Source: Actinomycetota bacterium (GTDB lineage Bacteria > Actinomycetota > Actinomycetes > Streptosporangiales > Streptosporangiaceae). Taken from it: a stretch of DNA of 20,576 nt. A model generated the notes under the pieces. That model did no database searches. It was not told where the DNA came from and saw only the letters and a list, made by a program, of their open reading frames with translations. Where the stretch lies: positions 12,266 to 32,841 of the forward strand of contig PLIQ01000311.1 of the NCBI GenBank assembly GCA_003140115.1, read 5' to 3'. Shown here one piece after another: positions 1 through 5,766 of this stretch. The position numbers and the translations under genes are program-made. The number at the start of each line of letters is the position of its first letter. Within the stretch, counting starts at the first letter, position 1.

Positions 1-885
1 CGCGTGCCCTGGCAGGTCAACACCGAACGCACTCGCCCGCACACGATCATGGTCAACGATGATGGCGTGCGGTTCACCAACGAGGCCGCCAACTACAACG
101 CGCTCGGCAACGCGTTCCACGTCGTCGACGTGCAGCGGTTTGCCTACGTCAACCACCCGGCGTGGCTGGTCTTGGACCACCATTTCCTCTCTCGATACGG
201 CCTGGCGGGACACAGACCGCCGGCGCCCACTCCGGGTTGGATGATCGAAGCGCCAACCGTCACCGGGCTGGCCGAGCGGATGGGCGTCTCGGCCGATGCC
301 ATGCGGGCCACTGTCGAACGGTGGAACGGCAACGCCGCCGCAGGCTCCGACCCCGACTTCCGCCGCGGGGACAGCCATCACGACCGCGCGTGGGGCGACC
401 CGGCATTCGGCGGAACCCACCTGGGCACGCTGGGCCCGATCGACTGCCCGCCCTACTATGCGGTACGAGTACGGTGCGGAGCGCTCGGCACCAAAGGCGG
501 CCCGCGGACCGATACGCAGGGGCGGGTGCTCGACGTCGACGGTGACGTGATCGAGGGCCTGTACGCCGCGGGCAACGCGATGGGCTCAGTGATGGGCATG
601 ACCTATGGCGGGCACGGCGGCACCCTGGGGCCCGGATTGGTGTTCGGCTACCTGTCCGGCCGTCATGCCGCCGCTCTCGCCACCCCGCCCATGACGTGCA
701 TGACCGTTCCTTGGCGTTTAGCTGAGCAGTTCGCGGACACGCGGGATGACCTGACGGCCGTACAGCTCGATATTGGTCATGAGCTGGTCCTGCGTCAGGC
801 CCGGCATGCCGTACTTCAGGTCGAACCGGGTGGCATCGAGGGCGCGGAGGTTCGTGGCGATCTTCTGCGCGACGGTTTCGGGTGA
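1..885 (+). CDS. FAD-dependent dehydrogenase, C-terminal part (KstD/fumarate-reductase flavoprotein type)
   Basis: The gene enters from the left edge, so its start and N-terminal FAD-binding fold are outside the window. The visible part resembles the C-terminal half of FAD_binding_2 proteins (3-ketosteroid dehydrogenase, fumarate reductase and succinate dehydrogenase flavoprotein relatives). It has the 'GVRFTNEAANYN' block near the start, then 'LGTKGGPRTDTQGRVLD' and 'GLYAAGNAMGSVMGMTYGGHGG', the closing FAD-contact segment. Such proteins oxidise or reduce C-C bonds using FAD; the substrate cannot be told from this fragment. Family-like sequence ends near base 690 ('GYLSGRHAAALA'). The frame then stays open for about 65 more codons to a TGA at 883-885, running antisense through the 3' end of the neighbouring monooxygenase gene. 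That tail looks like read-through past a lost stop, not a domain. The family call is fairly sure; the specific enzyme is not. Confidence 0.75.
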   Translation, partial: RVPWQVNTERTRPHTIMVNDDGVRFTNEAANYNALGNAFHVVDVQRFAYVNHPAWLVLDHHFLSRYGLAGHRPPAPTPGWMIEAPTVTGLAERMGVSADAMRATVERWNGNAAAGSDPDFRRGDSHHDRAWGDPAFGGTHLGTLGPIDCPPYYAVRVRCGALGTKGGPRTDTQGRVLDVDGDVIEGLYAAGNAMGSVMGMTYGGHGGTLGPGLVFGYLSGRHAAALATPPMTCMTVPWRLAEQFADTRDDLTAVQLDIGHELVLRQARHAVLQVEPGGIEGAEVRGDLLRDGFG

Positions 886-1746
886 GCCGACGTACAGTGC
901 TCCGTGCGGCCCGGTTTCCCAGTTGAAGGACTCCTCGGTGGGGATCGCGAAGCCGCGCTCCGGGGCGATGAGTGCGATGATCTCCAGCCAGCGCGGCCAG
1001 AACTCCGCTTTCGCCTGCTCGTCGGTGGCCGCGACGTGGCCCGGCGAGTGCACGAGCACCGGAAGTGGCGGGCGGCCGAACTTCTCCAGGGCTCGCTGGA
1101 ACAGCTGGGAGTACGCGGCGAACCGGTCCGGCGGGCCGCCGATGATGGCCAGCGCCAGCGAGAACCCGAGGCGGGCGGCGCGGATCACCGACTGCGGGTT
1201 GCCGCCGACACCGATCCACGCCGGGAACGGGCTCGACTCTAGGTGCGGCACCACGTCCTGGTTCAGCAGAGGCGGGCGGGTCTTGCCCTCCCAGGTGACC
1301 GGCCCGCCTTTGAGCAGTTCGGCGAACAGCGTGGCCTTCTCCTCGAAGAGTTCCTCGTAGTCGGCCAGGTCGTACCCGAACAACGGGAACGATTCGATGC
1401 TCGATCCGCGGCCCAGGATGACCTCGGCCCGGCCGCCGGAGATCGCGTTCAGCGTGGAGTACCGCTGGAACACCCGGACCGGATCGTCGGAGCTCAGCAC
1501 GGTGACAGCCGAGCCGAGGCGGATTCTCGTCGTGCGGGCCGCGATCGCGCCGAGCACCACGTCGCCGGCTGGCATCGGGAAGTACGCGGTGTGATGCTCG
1601 CCGATCCCGAAGAAATCCACGCCGGCCCGTTCGGCGAAAACGCCCTGCTCGACCACGTTGCGGATCGTCTGGGCGTGTGACAGTGGCGTACCGTCGGCGT
1701 CACTGTTGCGGTCGCCGAAGGTGTCCAGCCCGAAGGTGTACGTCAT
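718..1746 (-). CDS. LLM-class flavin-dependent oxidoreductase (Atu2307/SP_0267-like)
   Basis: A 342-aa luciferase-like monooxygenase, expected to be a cytosolic TIM barrel using FMN or F420. Recognisable family segments are 'GIGEHHTAYFPMPAGDVVLGAIAARTT' around residue 47, 'LGSAVTVLSSDDPVRVFQRY' near 77, 'GRAEVILGRGSSIESFPLFGYDL' near 105, and a normal C-terminus ending 'RQVIPRVRELLS'. The length is typical and the gene looks intact. The ATG at 1746 overlaps the stop of the upstream reductase gene as ATGA. A GAGGAG sequence lies about 7 bases before it, which supports both the start and translational coupling. The gene ends inside the read-through tail of the convergent FAD dehydrogenase gene. 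The family is clear; the substrate and the flavin used are unknown. The adjacent F420-reductase-like gene makes F420 use plausible. Confidence 0.88.
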   Translation of the reverse strand: MTYTFGLDTFGDRNSDADGTPLSHAQTIRNVVEQGVFAERAGVDFFGIGEHHTAYFPMPAGDVVLGAIAARTTRIRLGSAVTVLSSDDPVRVFQRYSTLNAISGGRAEVILGRGSSIESFPLFGYDLADYEELFEEKATLFAELLKGGPVTWEGKTRPPLLNQDVVPHLESSPFPAWIGVGGNPQSVIRAARLGFSLALAIIGGPPDRFAAYSQLFQRALEKFGRPPLPVLVHSPGHVAATDEQAKAEFWPRWLEIIALIAPERGFAIPTEESFNWETGPHGALYVGSPETVAQKIATNLRALDATRFDLKYGMPGLTQDQLMTNIELYGRQVIPRVRELLS

Positions 1747-2390
1747 GTGAGACTCCTCGCGTCCTGACCCACGGCCCGCTCGAACTCAGGTTGGGTCAGC
1801 ACGACCCCGAACACCGGACCGCCCGGCTGCAGCACCCGGCCCGCCCGCAGGCTTTCCAGGCGAACCGGGTCGTAGCCGATCCGGTCGGCCAGGCCCGCGA
1901 TCGTGGCCACCGCCGCGGGGTCGTCGCCCGCGACGCCTGCGGCCCTGCGGTCCGGGGCGCCGGCCGGCCGCGCCCGGTCCTCGAGTTCGTGATAGCCAAT
2001 GTGATTGAGCGCCTTGACCACGGCCGAGCCGGCCAGCCGGCCGGCCACGACCTCGCTGCTCCCACCGTCCTGCAATGCGCGCAGCACGCCGTCGCTGGCC
2101 GGCCAGTAGTTCATCGCGTCGACGACGAGCTTGCCGTCCAGCAGCGCGGGATCGAGGCCAAGGAAGCGGTGCAGTGGTATCGCGAGTACCACGATGTCCG
2201 CGTCCGCCACCGCGTCGCTGGCCCACCGCGGCCGCGCGCCGGGAATGACCAGCTCGGTGATCAGCGCGATGTCTTCGGGGTCGCCCGATGTGGCGATATC
2301 CACCGGGTATCCGGCCTTGATGGCCAGCCGCGCGACGACCGGCCCGACATGACCCGCGCCGAGCACCGCCAGCCTGCTTAGTTCCCGCAT
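1743..2390 (-). CDS. NAD(P)-binding protein of the F420-dependent NADP reductase family
   Basis: A 215-aa Rossmann-fold protein. The dinucleotide motif GAGHVG is at residues 11-16, followed by 'VARLAIKAGYPVDIATSGDPED', where the acceptor loop would contact NADP(H). Later segments typical of the family are 'DADIVVLAIPLHRFLGLD', 'LVVDAMNYWPASDG' and 'GSAVVKALNHIGYHELED'. The family transfers hydride between NADPH and deazaflavin F420 or reduces related substrates. The ATG at 2390 was chosen because homology begins there; the frame stays open upstream, but that stretch overlaps the SDR remnant and has no family character. AGGAAGG lies about 13 bases upstream, a rather long spacing. On the coding strand TATAAC (2460-2455) and TACGCT (2438-2433) are two candidate -10 elements. 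The stop overlaps the LLM start (ATGA), so the two proteins are probably made together. Confidence 0.82.
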   Translation of the reverse strand: MRELSRLAVLGAGHVGPVVARLAIKAGYPVDIATSGDPEDIALITELVIPGARPRWASDAVADADIVVLAIPLHRFLGLDPALLDGKLVVDAMNYWPASDGVLRALQDGGSSEVVAGRLAGSAVVKALNHIGYHELEDRARPAGAPDRRAAGVAGDDPAAVATIAGLADRIGYDPVRLESLRAGRVLQPGGPVFGVVLTQPEFERAVGQDARSLT

Positions 2391-2552
2391 CAGAACCCGA
2401 CCACCCTTCCTGGGCGAGAGTGCCGCACTGGAAGCGTAAGCGGACTTTACCCCGGTTATATTCCGGCCGTAGGGTCGACGCGTGGCCGTGACCAGAGCGC
2501 TATATAGCATGGCAGGGCGATTTCGCAGACAGGTCGAAGCTCGGTGGTGGTG

Positions 2553-2660
2553 ATGCAACTCACCAGACAGCACGTGATTGACGTTCTGCGCAAGGCAGGA
2601 TTGCCGGATATGGCCGAGGAGGCCCTGCACGCCCTGCCCGACCCGGTGGACAGCGAACAG
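2553..2660 (+). pseudogene. 5' fragment of a small conserved actinobacterial protein
   Basis: From ATG 2553 the frame reads 36 codons, 'MQLTRQHVIDVLRKAGLP' through 'LPDPVDSEQ'. This resembles the start of a short (about 55-60 aa) uncharacterised actinobacterial protein with the pattern LTRxxVxxxLRKAGLPxxAxEAxxxLPDPVD. The usual second half, a short helix ending in Met-Gly-Gly or similar, is absent. After codon 36 the frame runs antisense into the truncated SDR gene. The match is from memory of the family pattern, so the identification is moderate. The abrupt change at about 2660 is what marks it as a fragment. No function is assigned. Confidence 0.5.
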
Positions 2661-2938
2661 GCGCTTTCGATCTGTTCCGGGGTCAGCTTGGCAAAGGGTG
2701 TCGGCCCGATCTCTCCCTCCGCCCCCGCGCTGACCAGGATGTCGAGCCGACCGGCCGCTGACCGGACGGTATCGACGACGGTCGCCACGTCCTGATACGA
2801 GGCGCAATCCCCGGAGCGGCCGTTGATGAAGACCTGAGCCCCTGCCTCGGCGAGTTGTTCCGCCACCCTCAGTCCGATACCTCCCGAGCTCCCGGTGATG
2901 AGGGCCGCCTTGCCTTTGAATTCTGCCGCGCTGGCCAC
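2660..2938 (-). pseudogene. SDR-family dehydrogenase, 5' fragment (3' part lost)
   Basis: Starts at GTG 2938 with GAGGAG eight bases upstream, so its translation start looks intact. The first ~92 codons are a clear short-chain dehydrogenase/reductase N-terminus. The cofactor loop TGSSGGIG is at residues 15-22, followed by 'AEQLAEAGAQVFINGR', then 'GRLDILVSAGAEGEIGPTPF' (with SAG where the family usually has NAG) and 'LTPEQIES'. The catalytic Ser-Tyr-Lys region that should follow is missing. After about base 2660 the frame continues to a stop at 2456 with no SDR character, because the DNA there belongs to the fragment on the other strand. Without the catalytic half it cannot be a working oxidoreductase. 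The promoter and direct repeats upstream appear preserved, so a truncated product may still be expressed. Confidence 0.75.
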
Positions 2939-2957
2939 CGGGGATCTCCTCGCCAGG

Positions 2958-2986
2958 GCTCGTTGCCGCGCTCAGCTCGTTGCCGC
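2958..2986 (-). repeat. 12-bp direct repeat in the leader of the SDR fragment
   Basis: Two exact copies of GCTCGTTGCCGC (plus strand) occupy 2958-2969 and 2975-2986, separated by 5 bp (17-bp period). They lie between the predicted transcription start (about 2984) and the GTG start at 2938 of the SDR fragment. A regulator binding the tandem sites would block early elongation. This is inference from position; the repeat itself is directly visible. Confidence 0.45.
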
Positions 2987-2990
2987 ACAC

Positions 2991-3020
2991 AGCGTAACCA
3001 ACCTAGCGAAACTGCCACAA
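2991..3020 (-). promoter_or_regulatory. candidate promoter of the SDR fragment
   Basis: On the minus strand TTGTGG (3020-3015) and TACGCT (2996-2991) are separated by 18 bp. This resembles an actinobacterial SigA-type TTGNNN/TANNNT promoter pointing toward the GTG at 2938. Predicted by eye only. Confidence 0.4.
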
Positions 3021-3052
3021 GGGCGTGGCTAGCGACAAGACCGGCACCACCA

Positions 3053-3084
3053 ATTCATGCATGGCGCATGAATGATGGTAGGCT
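3053..3084 (+). promoter_or_regulatory. palindromic operator and -10 element of the vapBC operon
   Basis: A perfect 8-bp inverted repeat, ATTCATGC (3053-3060) and GCATGAAT (3066-3073), is separated by 5 bp. Just downstream, TAGGCT at 3079-3084 fits the TANNNT -10 consensus. It ends six bases before the ATG at 3091, so transcription would begin at or next to the start codon (leaderless mRNA, common in actinobacteria). The palindrome covers the -35 zone. This is where an antitoxin or toxin-antitoxin complex would bind to repress its own operon; VapB-type antitoxins are known to do so. Confidence 0.55.
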
Positions 3085-3090
3085 ACGGTG

Positions 3091-3336
3091 ATGAGCGAGC
3101 CTACGGATACGGGTATCGTCCAAGTCCGCGACGTCGACCCGGCGACACTCGCCGTGCTGCGCGACCGAGCCAGATCACTTGGTCAGTCGCTATCGGGTTA
3201 CCTGCGCGACCTGATGGACGCCGATGCCGCCGCGGAGACTAACGCCGAGGTCATCGCCCGGATCGCTCGTGACCGGGAACCGGTGGACCTGACCATGGAT
3301 GACATTCTCGCGGCGCGCGACGAGGGGCGCCGTTGA
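3091..3336 (+). CDS. VapB/FitA-like ribbon-helix-helix antitoxin
   Basis: An 81-aa protein whose first ~45 residues fit a ribbon-helix-helix DNA-binding domain of the FitA/VapB type. A short strand 'GIVQVRDVD' is followed by helices 'PATLAVLRDRARSLGQ' and 'SLSGYLRDLMDAD'. The charged C-terminal part ('VIARIARDREPVDLTMDDILAARDEG') is the region that in this family wraps around and inhibits the toxin. The ATG at 3091 is preferred over the GTG at 3088 because the -10 at 3079-3084 fits a leaderless start there. No Shine-Dalgarno sequence is visible. Its stop overlaps the toxin start by 4 bp. The domain and the PIN-domain partner make the assignment secure. Confidence 0.85.
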   Translation: MSEPTDTGIVQVRDVDPATLAVLRDRARSLGQSLSGYLRDLMDADAAAETNAEVIARIARDREPVDLTMDDILAARDEGRR

Positions 3337-3734
3337 CCCTCACCTACGTGGTGGACAGCTCCCTGGTGGTCGACGCGCTGTCCGCGCGGGAGGGGGATGA
3401 GGTGCTGCGGCAGCGACTGTCCGCACCGCGTACGCTGCATGCCCCGCATCATCTCGACGTGGAGGTTGCGTCCACTGTCCGGGGGCTCTCGGCCGGAAAG
3501 AAGATCACCGATCACCGCGGGGAACAGATGCTGGCCGATTACTCCCGCCTGCGGATCACCCGCCATCCGGTCTGGCCCTATCATCCGCGGATGTGGGAGC
3601 TGCGCCACAATCTGGGAGCGTACGACGCCGCCTACATCGCGCTAGCTGAGGCACTCGGCTGTGAACTGCTGTCCGGCGACGTCAAGCTAAAGAACGCCGC
3701 TGGCCACCACGCGACTGTGATCGTTATCCGTTAG
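3333..3734 (+). CDS. VapC-type PIN-domain ribonuclease toxin
   Basis: A 133-aa PIN-domain protein. The expected acidic metal ligands are visible: Asp8 in 'YVVDSSLVVD', Glu44 in 'HHLDVEVASTVR', Asp98 in 'LGAYDAAYIALAEALGCELL' and Asp116 in 'SGDVKL'. PIN toxins use these to hold Mg2+/Mn2+ and cleave RNA, often tRNA or rRNA. The target here is unknown. Translation probably starts at TTG 3333, which overlaps the antitoxin stop (TTGA). That makes toxin synthesis dependent on antitoxin translation. The length and all four acidic residues suggest an active protein. Single vapBC modules often travel with mobile or unstable regions, consistent with the broken genes on its left. Confidence 0.9.
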   Translation: MTLTYVVDSSLVVDALSAREGDEVLRQRLSAPRTLHAPHHLDVEVASTVRGLSAGKKITDHRGEQMLADYSRLRITRHPVWPYHPRMWELRHNLGAYDAAYIALAEALGCELLSGDVKLKNAAGHHATVIVIR

Positions 3735-3842
3735 CCCCTAGCCGTGGCTGGACCAATAGCCTGCTTGCCTCAGGCCTCGTCTGCTCGGAGGGGCCAGTTT
3801 ATGCTGGGTCATTATGGTCACCGGCGTGGCATGGGAGCGGGC

Positions 3843-5579
3843 ATGACCTTCACGGTGGAAAAGGACGTCATGGTGGCCATGCGGGACGGCGTGGAGCTGG
3901 CGACCGACGCCTGGATCCCGGCCGTCACCCCTGCGCCCACCTTGCTGGTGCGCCTGCCATACGGCAAGGACCTGCCCCAGCTGCTCGCCTACGGGCTGAT
4001 GCCGAACATCTTTGCCCTGGTCGAAGCGGGTTACGCGGTGGTGTATCAGGACTGCCGGGGCACGTTCCGATCCGGCGGGGATTTGGTGCCGATGCTGAAC
4101 GAGGCCGCCGACGGCGCCGACACCGTGGCCTGGGTGCTCCGCCAGCCGTGGTGCGACGGCAACATCGGCAGCTACGGCGCGTCCTACCTGGGCTTCGTGC
4201 AGTGGGCCAGCGTGTCAGCGGGGGCGCCGGTGAAGGCGATCGCCCCGGCCGTGACCACGACCGACTACTACACCGCGCCGTGGTATTCCGAAGGCGGCGC
4301 CGCCTCCTGGCACACGGTACAGTCGTGGACCACCCAGATGGCCATGGTCGAGACGCTGCGCCAGCTCGGCCGGGGCAGCGGCGATCCGCAGCTACTCGGT
4401 GAGCTGGCTGGCATGATGGCCGACCCGCAGCCGCACCTGGCAGCGATGCCGCCGAGCCGGCAGCCCGCGGTCGAGAAGGTCTGGCCGTGGTGGGGCGAGC
4501 TGCTGTCCCACCCCGCGCGCGACGCCTGGTGGCAGAACCTGTCCGTGCTCGACCGGGCCGAGCAGGTCACGGTGCCCGCGCTGCACATCGGCGGCTGGTT
4601 CGACATCTTCGTGGCCAACACGGCCCGGTCGTTCACCGGGCTGCGGGCCCGGGCCGGGACCGCGGAGGCCCGGGAGGGGCAGCGGCTGATCATCGGGCCC
4701 TGGGACCACCTGAACTCGACCGGCATCTACCCTGACCGCAAGTTCGGCCTGACCGCCGACGCCATCACCCAGGACCTGACCGGCCAGCACGTGCGGTTCT
4801 TCGACCGGTGGCTGCGGGACAGGCGCGGCGCGCTGGACGGCTCCGCCTCGGTGAAGATCTTCGTGATGGGCATCGACCGGTGGCGCGAGGAGCAGGACTG
4901 GCCACTGCCAGGAACCAGCTACGTCCCCTACTACCTGCACAGCTCGGGCCGGGCCAACACCGCCGCGGGCGATGGGGAGCTCAGCACCGAGGCGCCCGCG
5001 CAGACCGCGGCGGACACCTTCCTGTACGACCCGCAGCGGCCGGTACCCAGCCTGGGCGGGCGGCTGATGCTCCCGTCAACCGCCAACGCGGCCGGCCCGG
5101 TCGACCAACGGCCGGTCGAGACCCGCGACGACGTACTGTGCTTCACCTCTGCGGTGCTGACCAAGCCGCTCGAGGTCACCGGGCACGTGTCGCTGACGCT
5201 ATACGCGTCCTCCTCGGCACCAGACACCGACTTCACCGGCAAGCTGGTCGACGTGTTCCCGGACGGACGCGCGATCTTCCTCACCGACGGCATCATCCGG
5301 GCCCGGTACCGTAAGTCGCTGGCCGAGCCGGAGCCGCTCACGCCTGGCGAGCCCTACCAGCTCAGCCTGGATCTGTCGGTGACCTCGAACGTCTTCCTGC
5401 CTGGGCACCGAATCCGGCTCGAGGTTTCAAGCAGTAACTTCCCGCGCTTCGACCGCAACACCAACACCGGCGGCGTGATCGCCGACGAATCGGCCGACCA
5501 GGCGACCATCGCCGTCAACCGCGTGCTGCACGGCCCCGACTATCCCAGCCAGCTGATCCTGCCCGTGGTCAGCAGGTAG
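3843..5579 (+). CDS. CocE/NonD family acyl hydrolase (X-Pro dipeptidyl-peptidase-like)
   Basis: A 578-aa serine hydrolase of the cocaine-esterase/alpha-amino-acid ester hydrolase family. An N-terminal alpha/beta hydrolase domain carries the nucleophile Ser114 in GASYLG, then Asp254 in 'HIGGWFDIF' and His289 in 'IIGPWDHLNS', the complete triad. A C-terminal jelly-roll domain (from about residue 400) ends with 'GHRIRLEVSSSNFPRFDRNTNTGG', typical of the family. ATG 3843 was chosen because family similarity begins at 'MTFTVEKDVMVAMRDGVELATD' and GGAG lies about 9 bases upstream. The frame is open back to 3744 without family character. No signal peptide is seen, so it is probably cytoplasmic. It would hydrolyse ester or amide bonds of an unknown substrate. 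TATGCT at 3800-3805 could be its -10. The gene stands alone and looks intact. Confidence 0.88.
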   Translation: MTFTVEKDVMVAMRDGVELATDAWIPAVTPAPTLLVRLPYGKDLPQLLAYGLMPNIFALVEAGYAVVYQDCRGTFRSGGDLVPMLNEAADGADTVAWVLRQPWCDGNIGSYGASYLGFVQWASVSAGAPVKAIAPAVTTTDYYTAPWYSEGGAASWHTVQSWTTQMAMVETLRQLGRGSGDPQLLGELAGMMADPQPHLAAMPPSRQPAVEKVWPWWGELLSHPARDAWWQNLSVLDRAEQVTVPALHIGGWFDIFVANTARSFTGLRARAGTAEAREGQRLIIGPWDHLNSTGIYPDRKFGLTADAITQDLTGQHVRFFDRWLRDRRGALDGSASVKIFVMGIDRWREEQDWPLPGTSYVPYYLHSSGRANTAAGDGELSTEAPAQTAADTFLYDPQRPVPSLGGRLMLPSTANAAGPVDQRPVETRDDVLCFTSAVLTKPLEVTGHVSLTLYASSSAPDTDFTGKLVDVFPDGRAIFLTDGIIRARYRKSLAEPEPLTPGEPYQLSLDLSVTSNVFLPGHRIRLEVSSSNFPRFDRNTNTGGVIADESADQATIAVNRVLHGPDYPSQLILPVVSR

Positions 5580-5587
5580 CCGAAGCG

Positions 5588-5761
5588 TCAAACCCTGACC
5601 CGAACGTCCCGTGCGGTCTGCCGCAAGCCGAGCGCGACGACAAGCGGAAACAGGCTCTGAACCGCAGCCGTCAGCCGCTCGACCAGACCGAGGTCACCGC
5701 TGCCGTCTCGTGCTGCGATCAGGAGCCAGCAAGACAACCCGGCGAAGACCACGGTCACCAT
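5588..5761 (-). CDS. short membrane protein, possibly the 3' end of a DUF998 gene
   Basis: From ATG 5761, six bases after the aldehyde dehydrogenase stop, a 57-aa frame encodes two hydrophobic segments, 'VTVVFAGLSCWLLIAA' and 'LTAAVQSLFPLVVALGL', joined by 'RDGSGDLGLVERL'. The Gly-Leu-x-Glu-Arg motif followed by a final membrane helix resembles the C-terminal end of DUF998 membrane proteins, which are normally about 200 aa. Either this is a 3' remnant of such a gene joined to the aldehyde dehydrogenase operon, or a genuine small membrane protein translated by coupling. AGGGA sits very close to the ATG, a poor spacing. The frame also extends upstream into the dehydrogenase gene (to 5812). The coding call is tentative. 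Confidence 0.42.
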   Translation of the reverse strand: MVTVVFAGLSCWLLIAARDGSGDLGLVERLTAAVQSLFPLVVALGLRQTARDVRVRV

Positions 5762-5766
5762 CGTCC

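Noticed and set aside
260..1219. 319-aa minus-strand frame
   Set aside because: Arg/Pro/Gly-rich out-of-frame reading of the LLM monooxygenase and dehydrogenase genes, typical of spurious frames in high-GC DNA.
1743..2990. One 415-aa minus-strand protein
   Set aside because: The first 200 codons overlap the SDR fragment in another frame. Reductase similarity starts at the ATG at 2390.
3759..3775. GCCTG...CAGGC hairpin after vapC as a terminator
   Set aside because: Five pairs with a 7-base loop and no T-tract; not distinguishable from chance.
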